A stretch of 64,000 nt of DNA from positions 1 through 64,000 of the forward strand of contig NZ_JBNJLK010000003.1 in the NCBI RefSeq assembly GCF_051195255.1. The letters are read 5' to 3'. Both the position numbers and the translations under genes were made by a program. This stretch comes from Falsirhodobacter sp051195255. GTDB lineage: Bacteria; Pseudomonadota; Alphaproteobacteria; Rhodobacterales; Rhodobacteraceae. Below the pieces are notes generated by a model that worked only from the letters and a program-made list of their open reading frames with translations, had not been told where the DNA came from and made no database searches. This document shows positions 7,974 to 18,425 of the stretch, piece by piece; the stretch's first letter is position 1; every line of letters starts with the position of its first letter.

Positions 7974-9041
7974 ATGACCTGTCTCTCCCTCGACTTCCTC
8001 AAGGACCTGATCGCCGCCCCGTCGCCCAGCGGCTATGAAAAGTTTGTGGCGCGGCTGTACCGCGACTATGTCACCCCCTTTGCCGACGAGGTGCGGACGG
8101 ACGTCATGGGCAACGTCACAGCCATCCTGAACCCGCAGGCGACGATGAAGATCATGCTGGCCGCCCACATGGACGAGATCGGGTTCATCATCCACCACAT
8201 CGGATCGGATGGGCTCTTGTATTTCAGCCCCATCGGCGGCCACGACGCGACGACTCCCTTGGGCCAGCGCGTCTGGGTGCATGGCCGGTCGCGCATTCCG
8301 GGCGTGGTGGGGCGCGAGGCCATCCACCTTCTGGACCCGACCGAGGTCGGGCAGAAGCCGGCGATGGAGGACCTCTGGATCGACATCGGCGCCAGCACGC
8401 GTGAGGAGGTGGAGGCTCTTATCACGCTGGGGGACGTCGTGACCTTCCAGTACGAATTCCAGCCCTTGATGGGGGACCGCGTGACCGGCCGCGCTTTCGA
8501 CAACAAGGCTGGCCTGCTGATCATCGCGGAAGCGCTGCGGATGCTGCGCCAAGAGGGCGGTCTGGACCTGAACGTCGGCGTCTATGCCGTGGCGACGGTG
8601 CAGGAGGAGATCGGGTCGCGGGGGGCGGAAACGGCGGCCTATGCCATCGCGCCTCAATCGGGACTGGCGGTGGACATGGGGCAGGCGACCGATTACCGCG
8701 ACGCCCTGACCTCGCGCTATGGCCGGTTCGACATCGGGATGGGGCCGGCCATCGACCGCGGCGCGAACACCAACCACGAGGTGTTCCGCCTTTTGTCCGA
8801 AGCGGCGGCCGAGGAGAAAATCGCCTACCAGATCCACGCCACCGGCAGCACCACCCCGACCGACGCGCAGGCATTGCAAACCAACCGCGGCGGCATGGCA
8901 ACGGGCCTGCTGAGCGTCCCGCTCCGCTACATGCACACACCCAGCGAGGTGATCAGCCTGAAGGACGTGGAGGCGACGGCCCGCCTGATGGCCGCCTATT
9001 GCCGCCGGATCACGCCCTTCACGGATTTCCGCCCGCACTAG
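7974..9041 (+). CDS. M42-family metallopeptidase (glutamyl aminopeptidase/cellulase M type)
   Basis: This is a 355-residue dinuclear-zinc aminopeptidase of family M42, a cytoplasmic, usually self-compartmentalising peptide-degrading enzyme. Metal and catalytic residues are visible: His65 and Asp67 in AAHMDEIG, Asp in AFDNKAG, paired Glu in VQEEIGSRGAE, Asp in LAVDMGQA, and His in RYMHTPSE near the C-terminus. The length is normal. ATG 7974 is preferred because AAGG lies 10 nt upstream; the ATG at 7965 would sit only 1-2 nt from it. The gene converges on the DUF2254 gene and the two overlap by 23 nt. Confidence 0.88.
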   Translation: MTCLSLDFLKDLIAAPSPSGYEKFVARLYRDYVTPFADEVRTDVMGNVTAILNPQATMKIMLAAHMDEIGFIIHHIGSDGLLYFSPIGGHDATTPLGQRVWVHGRSRIPGVVGREAIHLLDPTEVGQKPAMEDLWIDIGASTREEVEALITLGDVVTFQYEFQPLMGDRVTGRAFDNKAGLLIIAEALRMLRQEGGLDLNVGVYAVATVQEEIGSRGAETAAYAIAPQSGLAVDMGQATDYRDALTSRYGRFDIGMGPAIDRGANTNHEVFRLLSEAAAEEKIAYQIHATGSTTPTDAQALQTNRGGMATGLLSVPLRYMHTPSEVISLKDVEATARLMAAYCRRITPFTDFRPH

Positions 9042-10362
9042 GGCAGGCCAGCCGTTCCAGCGCGCGGCCGGCCTGCGCGCGGACATCCTGCAGATCCTGG
9101 CTGTTGGCCACCTCCCGCTCCGCATCCTCCAGCACGGCCTGGACCTGTTCTTCCAGATACCCACGCTGTTCGTCCGTGACCGCGCTGTGGGCCATCTGCT
9201 CCAAGGCCTTCAGCAGGTGGATCAGCACGAAGGGCTTGGCCGCCGCCGTCTGGCGGATCTGGCTGAACGAGGCTTTCAGAAGGCTCCGGAAGCTCAGCGG
9301 CGGAAAGAGGATCCTCAGGGTGCCTTGGTTGTCCCGCAAGGCGCCGGAGGGGAGTTCGCAGGCGAAAAGCTGCGACCAGGACGAGGTCAGCCGCTGAACG
9401 ACGGCCACGGCCGTGTAGGGGTCGTTGATCGCGGGCGACATGGCCCTCATCGCGATCTCCACCAGATGCCGGATGGAATATTCCAGATCCTGCACCGGCG
9501 TCCGATGCACCCCAAGGGACACGGAATCCTGCAGGATGCGGGCCAGTTCGGGCGTCAGCCGTTCCGGCGGATGGACGCGGATCGGGTCGGCATCGGGCAC
9601 CGCGAAATCCCCCGTCTGGAACGGCAGGAGGATCAGCGCGTCGGCCTGTTGCGCGGCGGCCAGCATGGTGCCGAACTCGATCACCTGCACATAGCCGGCC
9701 CGCTCCAGCCGGACCGTGGCCGCGTGTTCGATCAGGCCTTTGGGAAGGGCGGCCGGGGGGGCATGCGCCACATCCGCCCGCTTCAGCGCCACCACGCTGT
9801 TGTCCAGTTCGTTCCCTACCGTCTGGACCAGCGACTCCGACACGATCGAGGTGGCCAGCGCGTGGATGTAGACCACAAGAAGGGCAAGGCTGACCACCGA
9901 CATCGCGACGGCCAGCGACACGGACATGTAGGCCGAAGCCGGATCGCTGCTGGGCCGATCCCCGAGGGAGGTCAGCACAAGCAGGCAATAGACGCTCGTC
10001 ATCATGAACGTGCCCAGCACGGTCTGCGTCTGGAAGCTGGCCATGAAGTTGCGGATCAGGCGAGGCCCGAACTGGCTGGCCGCCAGCGTCAGGACCACCA
10101 TCGTGATGGAGAAGACGAGGCTCGCCATCGTGATCATCGAGGTCAGCAGCGTCGCCAGAAGTTCGCGCGCCTGATCGGGCGCGCCCACATAGGTGATGTG
10201 ACGCAGCGGGCCCAATTGCGCCGCCGCGACATGGGGATCGATCAAGACGGAAAGCATATAGAGGACCGCTGCGATCCCCGTCATCAGGGCGGGAAGCGGC
10301 CAAAGGCTGGTGCGCAGGTTGTCCGCCCATCGCCGCAACAGGTTGCCATGCCAGAGGGCCAT
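9019..10362 (-). CDS. DUF2254 membrane protein
   Basis: This 447-residue inner-membrane protein of the DUF2254 family has no established biochemical function. The N-terminal third contains four hydrophobic segments (starting LWPLPALMTGIAAVLYML, then MASLVFSITMVVLTLAA, VLGTFMMTSVYCLLVL and AVAMSVVSLALLVVYIHAL). The C-terminal two thirds is soluble and includes DFAVPDADPIRVHPPERL and the family segment AMRAMSPAINDPYTAV. The start at 10362 has GGGGAGG upstream; a Met at 10410 lacks a site. It forms a minus-strand neighbour pair with the DUF892 gene. Confidence 0.85.
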   Translation of the reverse strand: MALWHGNLLRRWADNLRTSLWPLPALMTGIAAVLYMLSVLIDPHVAAAQLGPLRHITYVGAPDQARELLATLLTSMITMASLVFSITMVVLTLAASQFGPRLIRNFMASFQTQTVLGTFMMTSVYCLLVLTSLGDRPSSDPASAYMSVSLAVAMSVVSLALLVVYIHALATSIVSESLVQTVGNELDNSVVALKRADVAHAPPAALPKGLIEHAATVRLERAGYVQVIEFGTMLAAAQQADALILLPFQTGDFAVPDADPIRVHPPERLTPELARILQDSVSLGVHRTPVQDLEYSIRHLVEIAMRAMSPAINDPYTAVAVVQRLTSSWSQLFACELPSGALRDNQGTLRILFPPLSFRSLLKASFSQIRQTAAAKPFVLIHLLKALEQMAHSAVTDEQRGYLEEQVQAVLEDAEREVANSQDLQDVRAQAGRALERLACPSAGGNP

Positions 10363-10416
10363 CGCAGCCACCTCCCCAATGTCCACAAGGATCCGGCCGG
10401 GTCGCCCCATGCGGCG

Positions 10417-10437
10417 GGGGCCCGCGAGGCGGGCCCC
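10417..10437 (-). terminator. GC-rich stem-loop between DUF892 and DUF2254 genes
   Basis: A 9-bp perfect stem (10417-10425 with 10429-10437) with a 3-nt loop lies directly downstream of the DUF892 stop. It has no T-tract, so it may attenuate and not fully terminate. Confidence 0.45.
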
Positions 10438-10445
10438 TTGGGCAA

Positions 10446-10946
10446 TCAGGCGGCTTCGCCGGTGGCGGCGGAGTTGATCACGGACTCGGCCAGCATGGTC
10501 AGCTTCTCGTCCGTGGCGGTTTCTTCCTGCAGCGTCTGGTCCAGAAGCGTCACCGCCTCGTCCATGCCCAGCTTCTCGGCCCAGGCCTTCAGCGTGCCGT
10601 AGCGGCTGATCTCGTAATGCTCGACCGCCTGCGCCGCAGCCAGAAGGCCCGCGTCATGCGCCGGGCTGCCCTTGAACTCGTCCATGATCTCGGACGCTTC
10701 CGAGATGATGCCCTCGATCGCGTCGCAGGTCTTGCCGCGGGGGCGCTTGCCGATCAGCTCGAACACCTGGTTCAGGCGTTCCACCTGGCCTTGGGTTTCT
10801 TCCTCGTGCTGCTCGAACGCGGCCTTCAGCTCGGGGTTCTGCGCGGCCTTCGCCATCTTGCGCAGGTTCGTCGTCAGCTTCTTCTCGGCGTAGTAGACGT
10901 CTTTCAGCGTTTCGTGAAACAGCGTGTCGAGGGTCTTGTCAGCCAT
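10446..10946 (-). CDS. ferritin-like DUF892 (YciE/YciF-type) stress protein
   Basis: This 166-residue four-helix-bundle protein of the DUF892 family resembles E. coli YciE/YciF. These are ferritin-like di-metal proteins associated with general and osmotic stress. Family segments seen are TLDTLFHETLKDVYYAEKKL at the N-terminus, AFEQHEEETQGQVERL, CDAIEGIISEA and QAVEHYEISRYGTLKAWAE. The Glu/His residues in the E..H and EHYE motifs are the likely metal ligands. The length is typical. A near-consensus EcfG-type promoter lies upstream, which fits a stress role. Confidence 0.92.
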   Translation of the reverse strand: MADKTLDTLFHETLKDVYYAEKKLTTNLRKMAKAAQNPELKAAFEQHEEETQGQVERLNQVFELIGKRPRGKTCDAIEGIISEASEIMDEFKGSPAHDAGLLAAAQAVEHYEISRYGTLKAWAEKLGMDEAVTLLDQTLQEETATDEKLTMLAESVINSAATGEAA

Positions 10947-11009
10947 CGGTCATCTCCATCATGTCGCGGCACCGGAAGGATCCGGACCGGGTTTCGGATT
11001 GCGAGAGAC

Positions 11010-11035
11010 AACCGGCGTGGCACGGGCCCGGTTCC
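11010..11035 (-). promoter_or_regulatory. EcfG-like promoter for the DUF892 gene
   Basis: On the minus strand GGAAC (11035-11031), a 17-nt spacer and GGTT (11013-11010) match GGAAC-N16/17-CGTT with one mismatch in the first base of the downstream element. Transcription from about 11002 would give a leader near 55 nt to the ATG at 10946. Confidence 0.5.
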
Positions 11036-11060
11036 ATGGGTAAGACCCCTGAGGATGGGG

Positions 11061-11081
11061 TGCGCCCCGCGAAGGGGCGCA
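11061..11081 (-). terminator. stem-loop after the nitroreductase gene
   Basis: A perfect 8-bp G+C stem (11061-11068 with 11074-11081) with a 5-nt loop begins 7 nt past the stop of the nitroreductase gene. No U-run follows. Confidence 0.45.
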
Positions 11082-11088
11082 GCCCGGA

Positions 11089-11688
11089 TCAGCCGAAGGT
11101 GCGGAAGCGGTCGGCGTCGTCCATGAACGTTTTGTCGCCGAAGGGCTTCTCGTTCGATCCGAAGGGCATCTGCGCGCGCAGCTTCCAGCTTTCCGGAAGG
11201 CCCCAGGTGCTGGTGACGGCCGCGTCGATCAGCGGGTTGTAGTGCTGAAGGCTGGCGCCGATGCCGGCATCGGCCAGCGTGTTCCAGACGGCCAGTTGCG
11301 CCATGCCGCCCGATTGTTCGGCAAAGCCCGGGAAGTTGTCGGCGTAAAGCGGGAACTTCTGCTGCAGCGACTGGATCGTGGCCTGATCCTCGAAGAACAG
11401 GACGGTGCCCGCCCCGGCGGCAAAGCTGTCGATCTTGGCGTCCGTGCTGGCAAAGGCGTCCGCCGGCACGATGGCCCGCAGCGTGTCCTTCACGAGGGTC
11501 CAGAGCTTCACATGCTCGTCCCCGAACAGGATCACGGCGCGGGAGCTTTGCGAGTTGAACGAGGACGGCGCCTGGCGCACCGCTTCGCGCACAAGGGCGT
11601 CCACCTCGTCCTTGGACAAGGGCAGCGACTTGCCCAGCGCGTATTGCGTGCGGCGGTTGCGCAGGGATTGGATCGTCGGGTTGGTCAT
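11089..11688 (-). CDS. nitroreductase-family FMN protein
   Basis: This 199-residue protein of the nitroreductase superfamily is close to the small stress-type oxidoreductases that use FMN and NAD(P)H to reduce quinones or nitro compounds. The FMN-binding N-terminus shows RNRRTQYALG, and QAPSSFNSQSSRAVIL is the second FMN segment. GMAQLAVWNTLADAGIGASL forms the dimer/FMN region, and MPFGSNEKPFGDK is the family C-terminus. It is monocistronic, bounded by a stem-loop downstream. Its substrate cannot be told from sequence. Confidence 0.85.
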   Translation of the reverse strand: MTNPTIQSLRNRRTQYALGKSLPLSKDEVDALVREAVRQAPSSFNSQSSRAVILFGDEHVKLWTLVKDTLRAIVPADAFASTDAKIDSFAAGAGTVLFFEDQATIQSLQQKFPLYADNFPGFAEQSGGMAQLAVWNTLADAGIGASLQHYNPLIDAAVTSTWGLPESWKLRAQMPFGSNEKPFGDKTFMDDADRFRTFG

Positions 11689-11913
11689 GGCATCCTCATG
11701 TATTCCGGCTGCGTCCAGAGGTGACGTCTGCGGGGCGGGGCGTCAATCTGCTCTGGCGCAGGTTGGGATGTGCGGTCGGGACAGAGGTCGTCCAAAGGAC
11801 CCTTGCCCGAAGACAGGCTTTCTTTCCGCCCAAGGGATCGGTATCTGGCACGGCATGAACAAGACCTTTCCCCATGGCGGGCTATCTTCCGGCCCAGCGA
11901 CACGAGGCGGCCC

Positions 11914-13191
11914 ATGCGGGGGATCATGAACGTTCGGACAACCCTTCTTGCGGCACTCTTCCTTGGCGCGGCCACGGTGGCGCAGGCGCAGACGGAACTG
12001 CGCTTTGCCTGCTATGCCGATGGCAACGAATGTGAGGTTTACCGCGACCTTCTGGACGGGTTCGAAAAGGCCAATCCCGACATCTCGGTGCTGGTGGACG
12101 TGGTGCCCTATCGCTCCGGCATCCTGGAAGGCCTGCCCGTCACGCTGGAGGCGGGGGAGGGCCCGGACGTGGCCCGCGTGACCGATATCACCGGCCTGTC
12201 CCGCCACCTTCTGGACATCCGCCCTTATCTGGCCGATCCGGCCTACTGGGAAGACGACTTCTACCCGTCGGCCCTTGTGCGGATGCGGTTGCACAACGAC
12301 CCGCAGGGCATCTTCGGCTTTCCGAACCAGATCACGATGACCATCGGCTATGTCAACGTGTCCCTGTTCGAACAGGCGGGCGTGCCGGTGCCGGACGCCT
12401 CCGCCACATGGGACGACTGGGCCGAAGCCACGCGGCAGGTGAAGGACAGGCTGGACCTGTATTCCGGCATGACGATGGACCGGGCCTTTCATCGCGCCAT
12501 TCCCGGCACCGTGGCCTATGGCGCGCGGTATTACGATGACGCGGGCCATCTTCAGGTGGTGGATGACGGCGTGCGCGCCTTCGCGCGGCGTCTGGTGGAC
12601 TGGCACCGCGAACGCCTGATGCCGCTGGACATCTGGCCCGCCGCCTCGGGTTCGCAGGTCGTGCCGGGCGCCGACCTGTTCGAGAATTCGGAAACGGCCT
12701 TCCTTTTGTCCGGGTCGTGGCTGCTGCCGCGCTTGTCGCGCAATGTCAGCGGGATCTTCGACTGGCGCGCCGTGCCCAACCCTTGCGGCGATGCGGGCTG
12801 CCTTGGTGGCATGGCGGGCGGTTCGGCCATCGTCGGCTTCCGTCACACCGCCCATCCGCGCGAAGTGGCCCGCATGCTGGACTATCTTGCCAGCCCTCCG
12901 GTGCTGGCGGCCTTCGCCGCCCGCACCCTTCAGGTGCCGGGACAACTGGACCTGCTGAAGGCGGGCGTTCCCTATCAGACCGACGATCCCGCCGTGGCCC
13001 GTTCGCTGGAGGTAATCGAGGGCGAGGTGGCTCGCGTCTCCCCCGTGATCCAGAAGCTGGAGGTGGAGCCGCTGCAACGCCGCATCCTCGATTCCGGCAC
13101 GGCGAACCTTGGCCTTGCCACCAGCGGGGAGATCGGTGTCGAGGCCGCGCTCGATCGCATGACCCGCGAAATCGACAGCGCTATCAATTGA
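11914..13191 (+). CDS. carbohydrate ABC transporter substrate-binding protein
   Basis: This periplasmic binding protein (about 425 aa) belongs to the family 1 (maltose/oligosaccharide-type) group. A Sec signal peptide runs to AATVAQAQ, with the mature protein beginning TELRFACYADGNECE. Typical features follow: GFEKANPDISV, the GPDVARVTDI binding-cleft motif, and GSWLLPR in the C-terminal lobe. Two starts are possible: ATG 11914 with GAGG 6 nt upstream (chosen) and ATG 11926 four codons later. It heads a four-gene importer operon (binding protein, two permeases, ATPase). The sugar is unknown. The neighbouring dehydrogenases suggest a sugar or polyol. Confidence 0.87.
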   Translation: MRGIMNVRTTLLAALFLGAATVAQAQTELRFACYADGNECEVYRDLLDGFEKANPDISVLVDVVPYRSGILEGLPVTLEAGEGPDVARVTDITGLSRHLLDIRPYLADPAYWEDDFYPSALVRMRLHNDPQGIFGFPNQITMTIGYVNVSLFEQAGVPVPDASATWDDWAEATRQVKDRLDLYSGMTMDRAFHRAIPGTVAYGARYYDDAGHLQVVDDGVRAFARRLVDWHRERLMPLDIWPAASGSQVVPGADLFENSETAFLLSGSWLLPRLSRNVSGIFDWRAVPNPCGDAGCLGGMAGGSAIVGFRHTAHPREVARMLDYLASPPVLAAFAARTLQVPGQLDLLKAGVPYQTDDPAVARSLEVIEGEVARVSPVIQKLEVEPLQRRILDSGTANLGLATSGEIGVEAALDRMTREIDSAIN

Positions 13192-13207
13192 ACCGGAAAG
13201 ACGACGG

Positions 13208-14209
13208 ATGGCCATGAACCCCCTGAACGCGGTCGGACGATGGACGGTCGATCTGACGGACCGCCCCATGCGGTGGCTGCAATCGCGCGTGGGCGTCCGG
13301 CGGATGGCCTTCCTGTTCCTTTTGCCGAACTTCCTGGCGCTGGCCGTCTTCGTCTTCCTGCCGATGCTGCTGAACGTCGTCTATGCGGTGACGGACGGCA
13401 ACCGCGTCCTGCCGACGGAACGGGCCTTCGTGGGCCTCCAGCACTTCCGCACGCTGTTTTCCTGCGCCAACTACCTAGATCCCGCCACCTGCGCGCCCGA
13501 GGTGTTCTTCTTCTGGCGCGGCCTTTACAACACCGTCTTCTTCGTCGTGATCGAGGTGGTGTGCATGGTTGGCTTCTCGCTCGCCACGGCTTTGGTCCTG
13601 AACCGGCTGGTGCGGGCACAGGGGTTCTGGCGGGCGGTGTTCTTCTATCCGGTGATGCTGTCGCCCGTGGTGGTGGCGCTGATCTGGAAGTGGATCCTCG
13701 ACCGGCAGGGCCTTTTGAACGGCACGCTGGACCGGCTGGGTCTGGACGGGCTGCCCTGGCTTCTGGACGCGCATTGGGCGATGTTCTGGTCGATCTTCAT
13801 CTATGTCTGGGCCCATGCGGGGTTCTACACCCTCATCATCCTCGCCGGTCTTCAGGCCATTCCGAAGGACCTGTACGAGGCGGCGAGCCTGGAATCCGAC
13901 CGCCCCTTCACGAACGGACGCATCTTCCGCAAGGTGACGCTGCCGCTGCTGATGCCGACGCTGCTGTCGGTGTCGGTCATCGCCGTAACCAAGGCCTTCC
14001 AGGTGTTTGACGAGGTGTGGGTCCTGACGCGCGGCGGCCCCGGCACCGCCACCACCTTCGTGCTGCAATCGATCTACGAGACCGGCTTCACCACGGCGCC
14101 CCGCGAATACGGGCTGGCCGCGGCCATGTCGATCCTCCTCGCCCTGATCATCTTCCTGCTGACAGGGTTGCAACTTGTTCTTTCGAATCGCCGGATGGAG
14201 GATCGCTGA
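13208..14209 (+). CDS. carbohydrate ABC transporter permease (MalF-like)
   Basis: This is a 333-residue inner-membrane permease of the binding-protein-dependent sugar transporter family. Hydrophobic segments start with AFLFLLPNFLALAVFVFLP, followed by five more. The cytoplasmic EAA loop starts at residue 224 (YEAASLES...LPLLMP) and contacts the ATPase. It lies 16 bp after the binding-protein gene and its stop overlaps the next permease start by one base (TGATG). Confidence 0.9.
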   Translation: MAMNPLNAVGRWTVDLTDRPMRWLQSRVGVRRMAFLFLLPNFLALAVFVFLPMLLNVVYAVTDGNRVLPTERAFVGLQHFRTLFSCANYLDPATCAPEVFFFWRGLYNTVFFVVIEVVCMVGFSLATALVLNRLVRAQGFWRAVFFYPVMLSPVVVALIWKWILDRQGLLNGTLDRLGLDGLPWLLDAHWAMFWSIFIYVWAHAGFYTLIILAGLQAIPKDLYEAASLESDRPFTNGRIFRKVTLPLLMPTLLSVSVIAVTKAFQVFDEVWVLTRGGPGTATTFVLQSIYETGFTTAPREYGLAAAMSILLALIIFLLTGLQLVLSNRRMEDR

Positions 14210-15257
14210 TGGGCATCGTCACGTTCCTGGGCCGCCGCGCAGGCGGGCGGAAGGCCGGCTTCACCGACTGGGTCTGCTACGCCTATCTGACGGTGGCGTT
14301 CCTGACGATCGCGTTGCCGGTGATCTGGCTGGTGCTGTCCTCGTTCAAGCCGGAAAGCGAGCTGACGCAGTATCCGCCTACCATCCTGCCCAACGCCCCC
14401 ATCCTGCTGGAGATCGAGGGCCAGCCCCGCCCGCTGCCCGCCTATACGGTCGAGGGGCGGGAGGGCGTGTTCGGCCTGCGCGCGCAGGTGGGCCGCATCG
14501 CCGTGCTGATCGACCCCGACCCGCCCCACGAACAGGTGCGGGTGGAGGCGACGGCGATCACCCGCCTGTCCGAACCGCATCTGGAAACCTCCAACTACAC
14601 CGAGCCGCTGACGGCGCGCCTGTCGGCCTTCGATTTCCCGCGGTTCCTTTACAACAGCGCCTTCGTGACGATCATCGCCACGATCCTGTCGGTGGTGATG
14701 AACTCCATGGCGGGCTACGCGCTCAGCCGCTACAAGTTCCGCAGCCGGATGGGCTTCCTGCTGCTGGTCGTGGCCGCGCTGATGATCCCGCAGACGGTGA
14801 TTCTGGTGCCGCTGTTCCTGGTGGTGAACAGCGTCGGTCTTTACGACAGCCTTTGGGGCGCGATCCTGCCGGTGGCGGCCACGCCCGTCGGCATCTTCCT
14901 GATGCGGCAATACATGCTGACCCTGCCCGAGGACCTGTTCGAGGCTGCGCGCATCGACGGCGGATCGGAATGGCAGCTGTTCTGGCGCATCGCCGTGCCG
15001 CTGTCGATGCCCGCCATCGCGGTGCTGGCGATCCTGTCGGTCATCTGGCGGTGGAACGACTTCCTCTGGCCGCTGATCGTGCTGCAACGGTCGGAAAACT
15101 ACACGCTGCAACTCGGCCTCAACGCCTTTCAGGGGGAGTTCGAGGTGCAATGGCATTACCTGCTGGCCATGGCGGTTCTGTCGCTTCTGCCCGTCACGCT
15201 GATCTTCGCCTTCCTGCAGAAGTCGATCACGGGCGGCATCGCAACCACGGGGATGAA

Positions 15258-15261
<4 letters not shown>
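14209..15261 (+). CDS. carbohydrate ABC transporter permease (MalG-like) with periplasmic insertion
   Basis: This 350-residue partner permease has a first membrane segment at about residues 23-45 and the EAA loop at residue 245 (FEAARIDGGSEW). MalG-type proteins are usually about 275-300 residues. Here an extra region of about 75 residues (roughly 62-140) sits between membrane segments 1 and 2, on the periplasmic side. It reads as a small beta-rich domain (LEIEGQPRPLPAYTVEGREG, VGRIAVLIDPDPPHEQVRVE). A comparable insertion occurs in alpha-glucoside-type permeases. It may contact the binding protein. It is translationally coupled on both sides. Confidence 0.88.
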
Positions 15262-16276
<1,015 letters not shown>

Positions 16277-16280
<4 letters not shown>

Positions 16281-17263
16281 CGGGCGCCGGTGGCGTAGAT
16301 GTCGTCGATGACGCGGGACAGTTCGACATAGTGTTCCGCCGCCGGATCGAAGGACGTGTCCTGCCCAAGGCGCGTGGCCCAGTCGCGGATCATGGCAATG
16401 CCCCACGGGTCGGGCGGGGCGGCAATGCGCTCGCTGGTCGTGCCGCGATGCCGCCGCGCTTCGAAGTCGTAGAAGTCGCCGCCCGGATTGGTCAGGGACA
16501 GGCCGCCTTCGGTGCCGTGGAAATGCGCCTCGATCACCGCCTCGCGCCCGGCATGCAGGTTCCAGGAACAGGCCAGCCGCAGCGTGGTGCCGTCTTCGGT
16601 CCGCAGGGTGGCGCTGGCATAATCCTCCACCGCGTCCGGGGACACGCCCGCCGCGCCCTTGCCATAGATTTCCGCGGTGGTGCAGGTCACCTTCGGGAAG
16701 TCCAGGCACCAGAGCGCGGAGTCCACAAGGTGGACCCCCAGATCCATCAGCGGCCCGCCCCCCGATTGCGCCTTGTCGTAGAACCACGGCTTGCCGGGGC
16801 CATAGGCGTTGTGGAAGACCAGATCGACGGCAAAGACCTTCCCGATCTCGCCCCGCTGCAAGGCGGCGCGGATGGCGCGCAGGGCCGCCGTGCCGCGATA
16901 GGACAGATCCACATGCAGCAGGCGGTTTCCGGCGCGGGCCGTATCCACCACTTCGCGCACTTCGGCGGCGCTGCGGCCAAGAGGCTTCTGGCAGAAGACG
17001 GCGCAACCGGCCTTCAACGCCGCAATGGACTGTTCGGCGTGCAGCGCGGAAGGCGTGGCGATCACCACGCCGTCGGGTTTGGTGGCCAGCGCCTCCTCCA
17101 GCGTCTCGCACACCAGCGCCTGCGGGGCGAGGGGGGAGGCTTCCTCGCGCGACTCCGGGAACGGGTCGGCCAAAGCGACAGGCTCCACCAGATCGAGGAT
17201 GCCTTCCATGCGGTGACGGCCGATCCAGCCCAGACCCACGAAGGCCACGCGTGGCCGGCTCAT
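16277..17263 (-). CDS. Gfo/Idh/MocA-family NAD(P)-dependent sugar oxidoreductase
   Basis: This 328-residue oxidoreductase has an N-terminal Rossmann fold (VAFVGLGWIGRHR) and the family's EKP-like motif as CQKPLG near residue 100. The substrate-side motif is GGGPLMDLGVHLVD and a beta-sheet substrate domain follows. Such enzymes oxidise or interconvert sugars and polyols. The ATG at 17263 overlaps the stop of the upstream alcohol dehydrogenase gene (ATGA), so the pair is one minus-strand operon. The CQKP in place of EKP is a known variation. The substrate is not predictable; the adjacent importer is a likely source. Confidence 0.87.
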
Positions 17264-18252
17264 GCGCAGGCCACCCAGGCCTTCACCAGCCCGTCGGGCT
17301 TGTCCCGTGTCGCGTCCAGCGCCTGATCCAGCGCTTCCAGCGGGAACATGTGCGTCAGCAGCGGGCCGGGGTCCAGACGGCCGGCCTCGATCGCCTTGAT
17401 CGCCTCGTGCACGCCGTTCAGGCATTTGTCGAGGCTGCGTTCGTGGGCGTTGATCACGTCGATCCCGCGCCAGTTCCAGTTCTGCATGTTCACTTGGCGC
17501 GGCCCGTCCTGATGATAGCCCGCGATCACCAGACGCCCGCCTTCGGCCACGATCTCTCCGGCCAGATCCAGCGGCCATTGCTTGCCCACCGCTTCGATCA
17601 CCACGTCGCAGAAGCGGTGGTCGGTCAATTCGGCGACCTCGTGGATGATGGCGTGATGATCCTCCATCGGGATGGTGCGGGCGGCGCCCATCTGCCGCGC
17701 CAGCGCCAGCGAGGTGTCGCGGCGCGAGATGGCGATCACGTCTGCCCCCACATTCGATGCCAGCCGCGTCAGCGCCGCGCCAAGGAAGCCGACACCGATG
17801 ATCGCCACGCGGTCCCCCGCGCGGATGCCCGACCGCAGGAAGATGTTCATCGCACAGCCGAAGGCCTCGCCGGGGAAGGGGCCCGCGATGCGGTCGGGCA
17901 AGGGGATCACGCGGCCGGCGTCCACCACCTCATGCGTGGCGTATCCGCATTGGCCAAGGAAGGTTACCCGCTGGCCCACGGAAAGGCCCGTGACGCCCGC
18001 GCCCAGACGTTCGACCCGGCCCCAGCCTTCATGGCCCATGCCGCCGGGATCGGTGGGGTAGTTCATCCAGTCCGGCCCCGCCCAGGGTTCCAGGTTCGAC
18101 GCGCACACGCCGCAACCTTCCAGCCGCACCAGAACCTGCCCGTCGGCCGGAACCGGAAGGGGCATCTCCTCCATCCGGACCTGGCCGGGCGCGATCACGC
18201 GCATCGCGCGCATGGCGGTGGTGTCGGGGGCGAAGGCGGGCGGCTGGTTCAT
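17260..18252 (-). CDS. zinc-dependent alcohol/polyol dehydrogenase
   Basis: This 330-residue medium-chain dehydrogenase has the GroES-like domain with catalytic-zinc region GCGVCASNLEPW and GHEGWGRVERLGAGV. The NAD-binding Rossmann fold is at VAIIGVGFLGAALTRLA. The structural-zinc four-Cys lobe is not evident, as in some sugar-alcohol dehydrogenases. The ATG at 18252 is preceded by GAGG with 6-nt spacing; longer upstream frames lack a site. It is first in a two-gene operon with the Gfo/Idh gene and has an exact EcfG-type promoter 35 nt upstream. Confidence 0.87.
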   Translation of the reverse strand: MNQPPAFAPDTTAMRAMRVIAPGQVRMEEMPLPVPADGQVLVRLEGCGVCASNLEPWAGPDWMNYPTDPGGMGHEGWGRVERLGAGVTGLSVGQRVTFLGQCGYATHEVVDAGRVIPLPDRIAGPFPGEAFGCAMNIFLRSGIRAGDRVAIIGVGFLGAALTRLASNVGADVIAISRRDTSLALARQMGAARTIPMEDHHAIIHEVAELTDHRFCDVVIEAVGKQWPLDLAGEIVAEGGRLVIAGYHQDGPRQVNMQNWNWRGIDVINAHERSLDKCLNGVHEAIKAIEAGRLDPGPLLTHMFPLEALDQALDATRDKPDGLVKAWVACA

Positions 18253-18286
18253 CGGCGACCTCATCATATTCGGCGGACAGGGGTCC

Positions 18287-18311
18287 AACGGTTCATCTTC
18301 TGGCGGGTTCC
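18287..18311 (-). promoter_or_regulatory. EcfG-type promoter of the alcohol dehydrogenase operon
   Basis: On the minus strand GGAAC (18311-18307), a 16-nt spacer and CGTT (18290-18287) match the alphaproteobacterial general-stress consensus exactly. Transcription from about 18279 would leave a leader of roughly 27 nt before the ATG at 18252. Confidence 0.7.
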
Positions 18312-18425
18312 TCCCAAGCGGATGGCGGTGCCGGAAGATGTTGATCCTGTTGAGGAAGATGTCGCGCCGTTTGCAAAAACAAGGGCTTCGCCGGAGGAAG
18401 CCCGGTTTGGGGTGTGAAATCCGAC

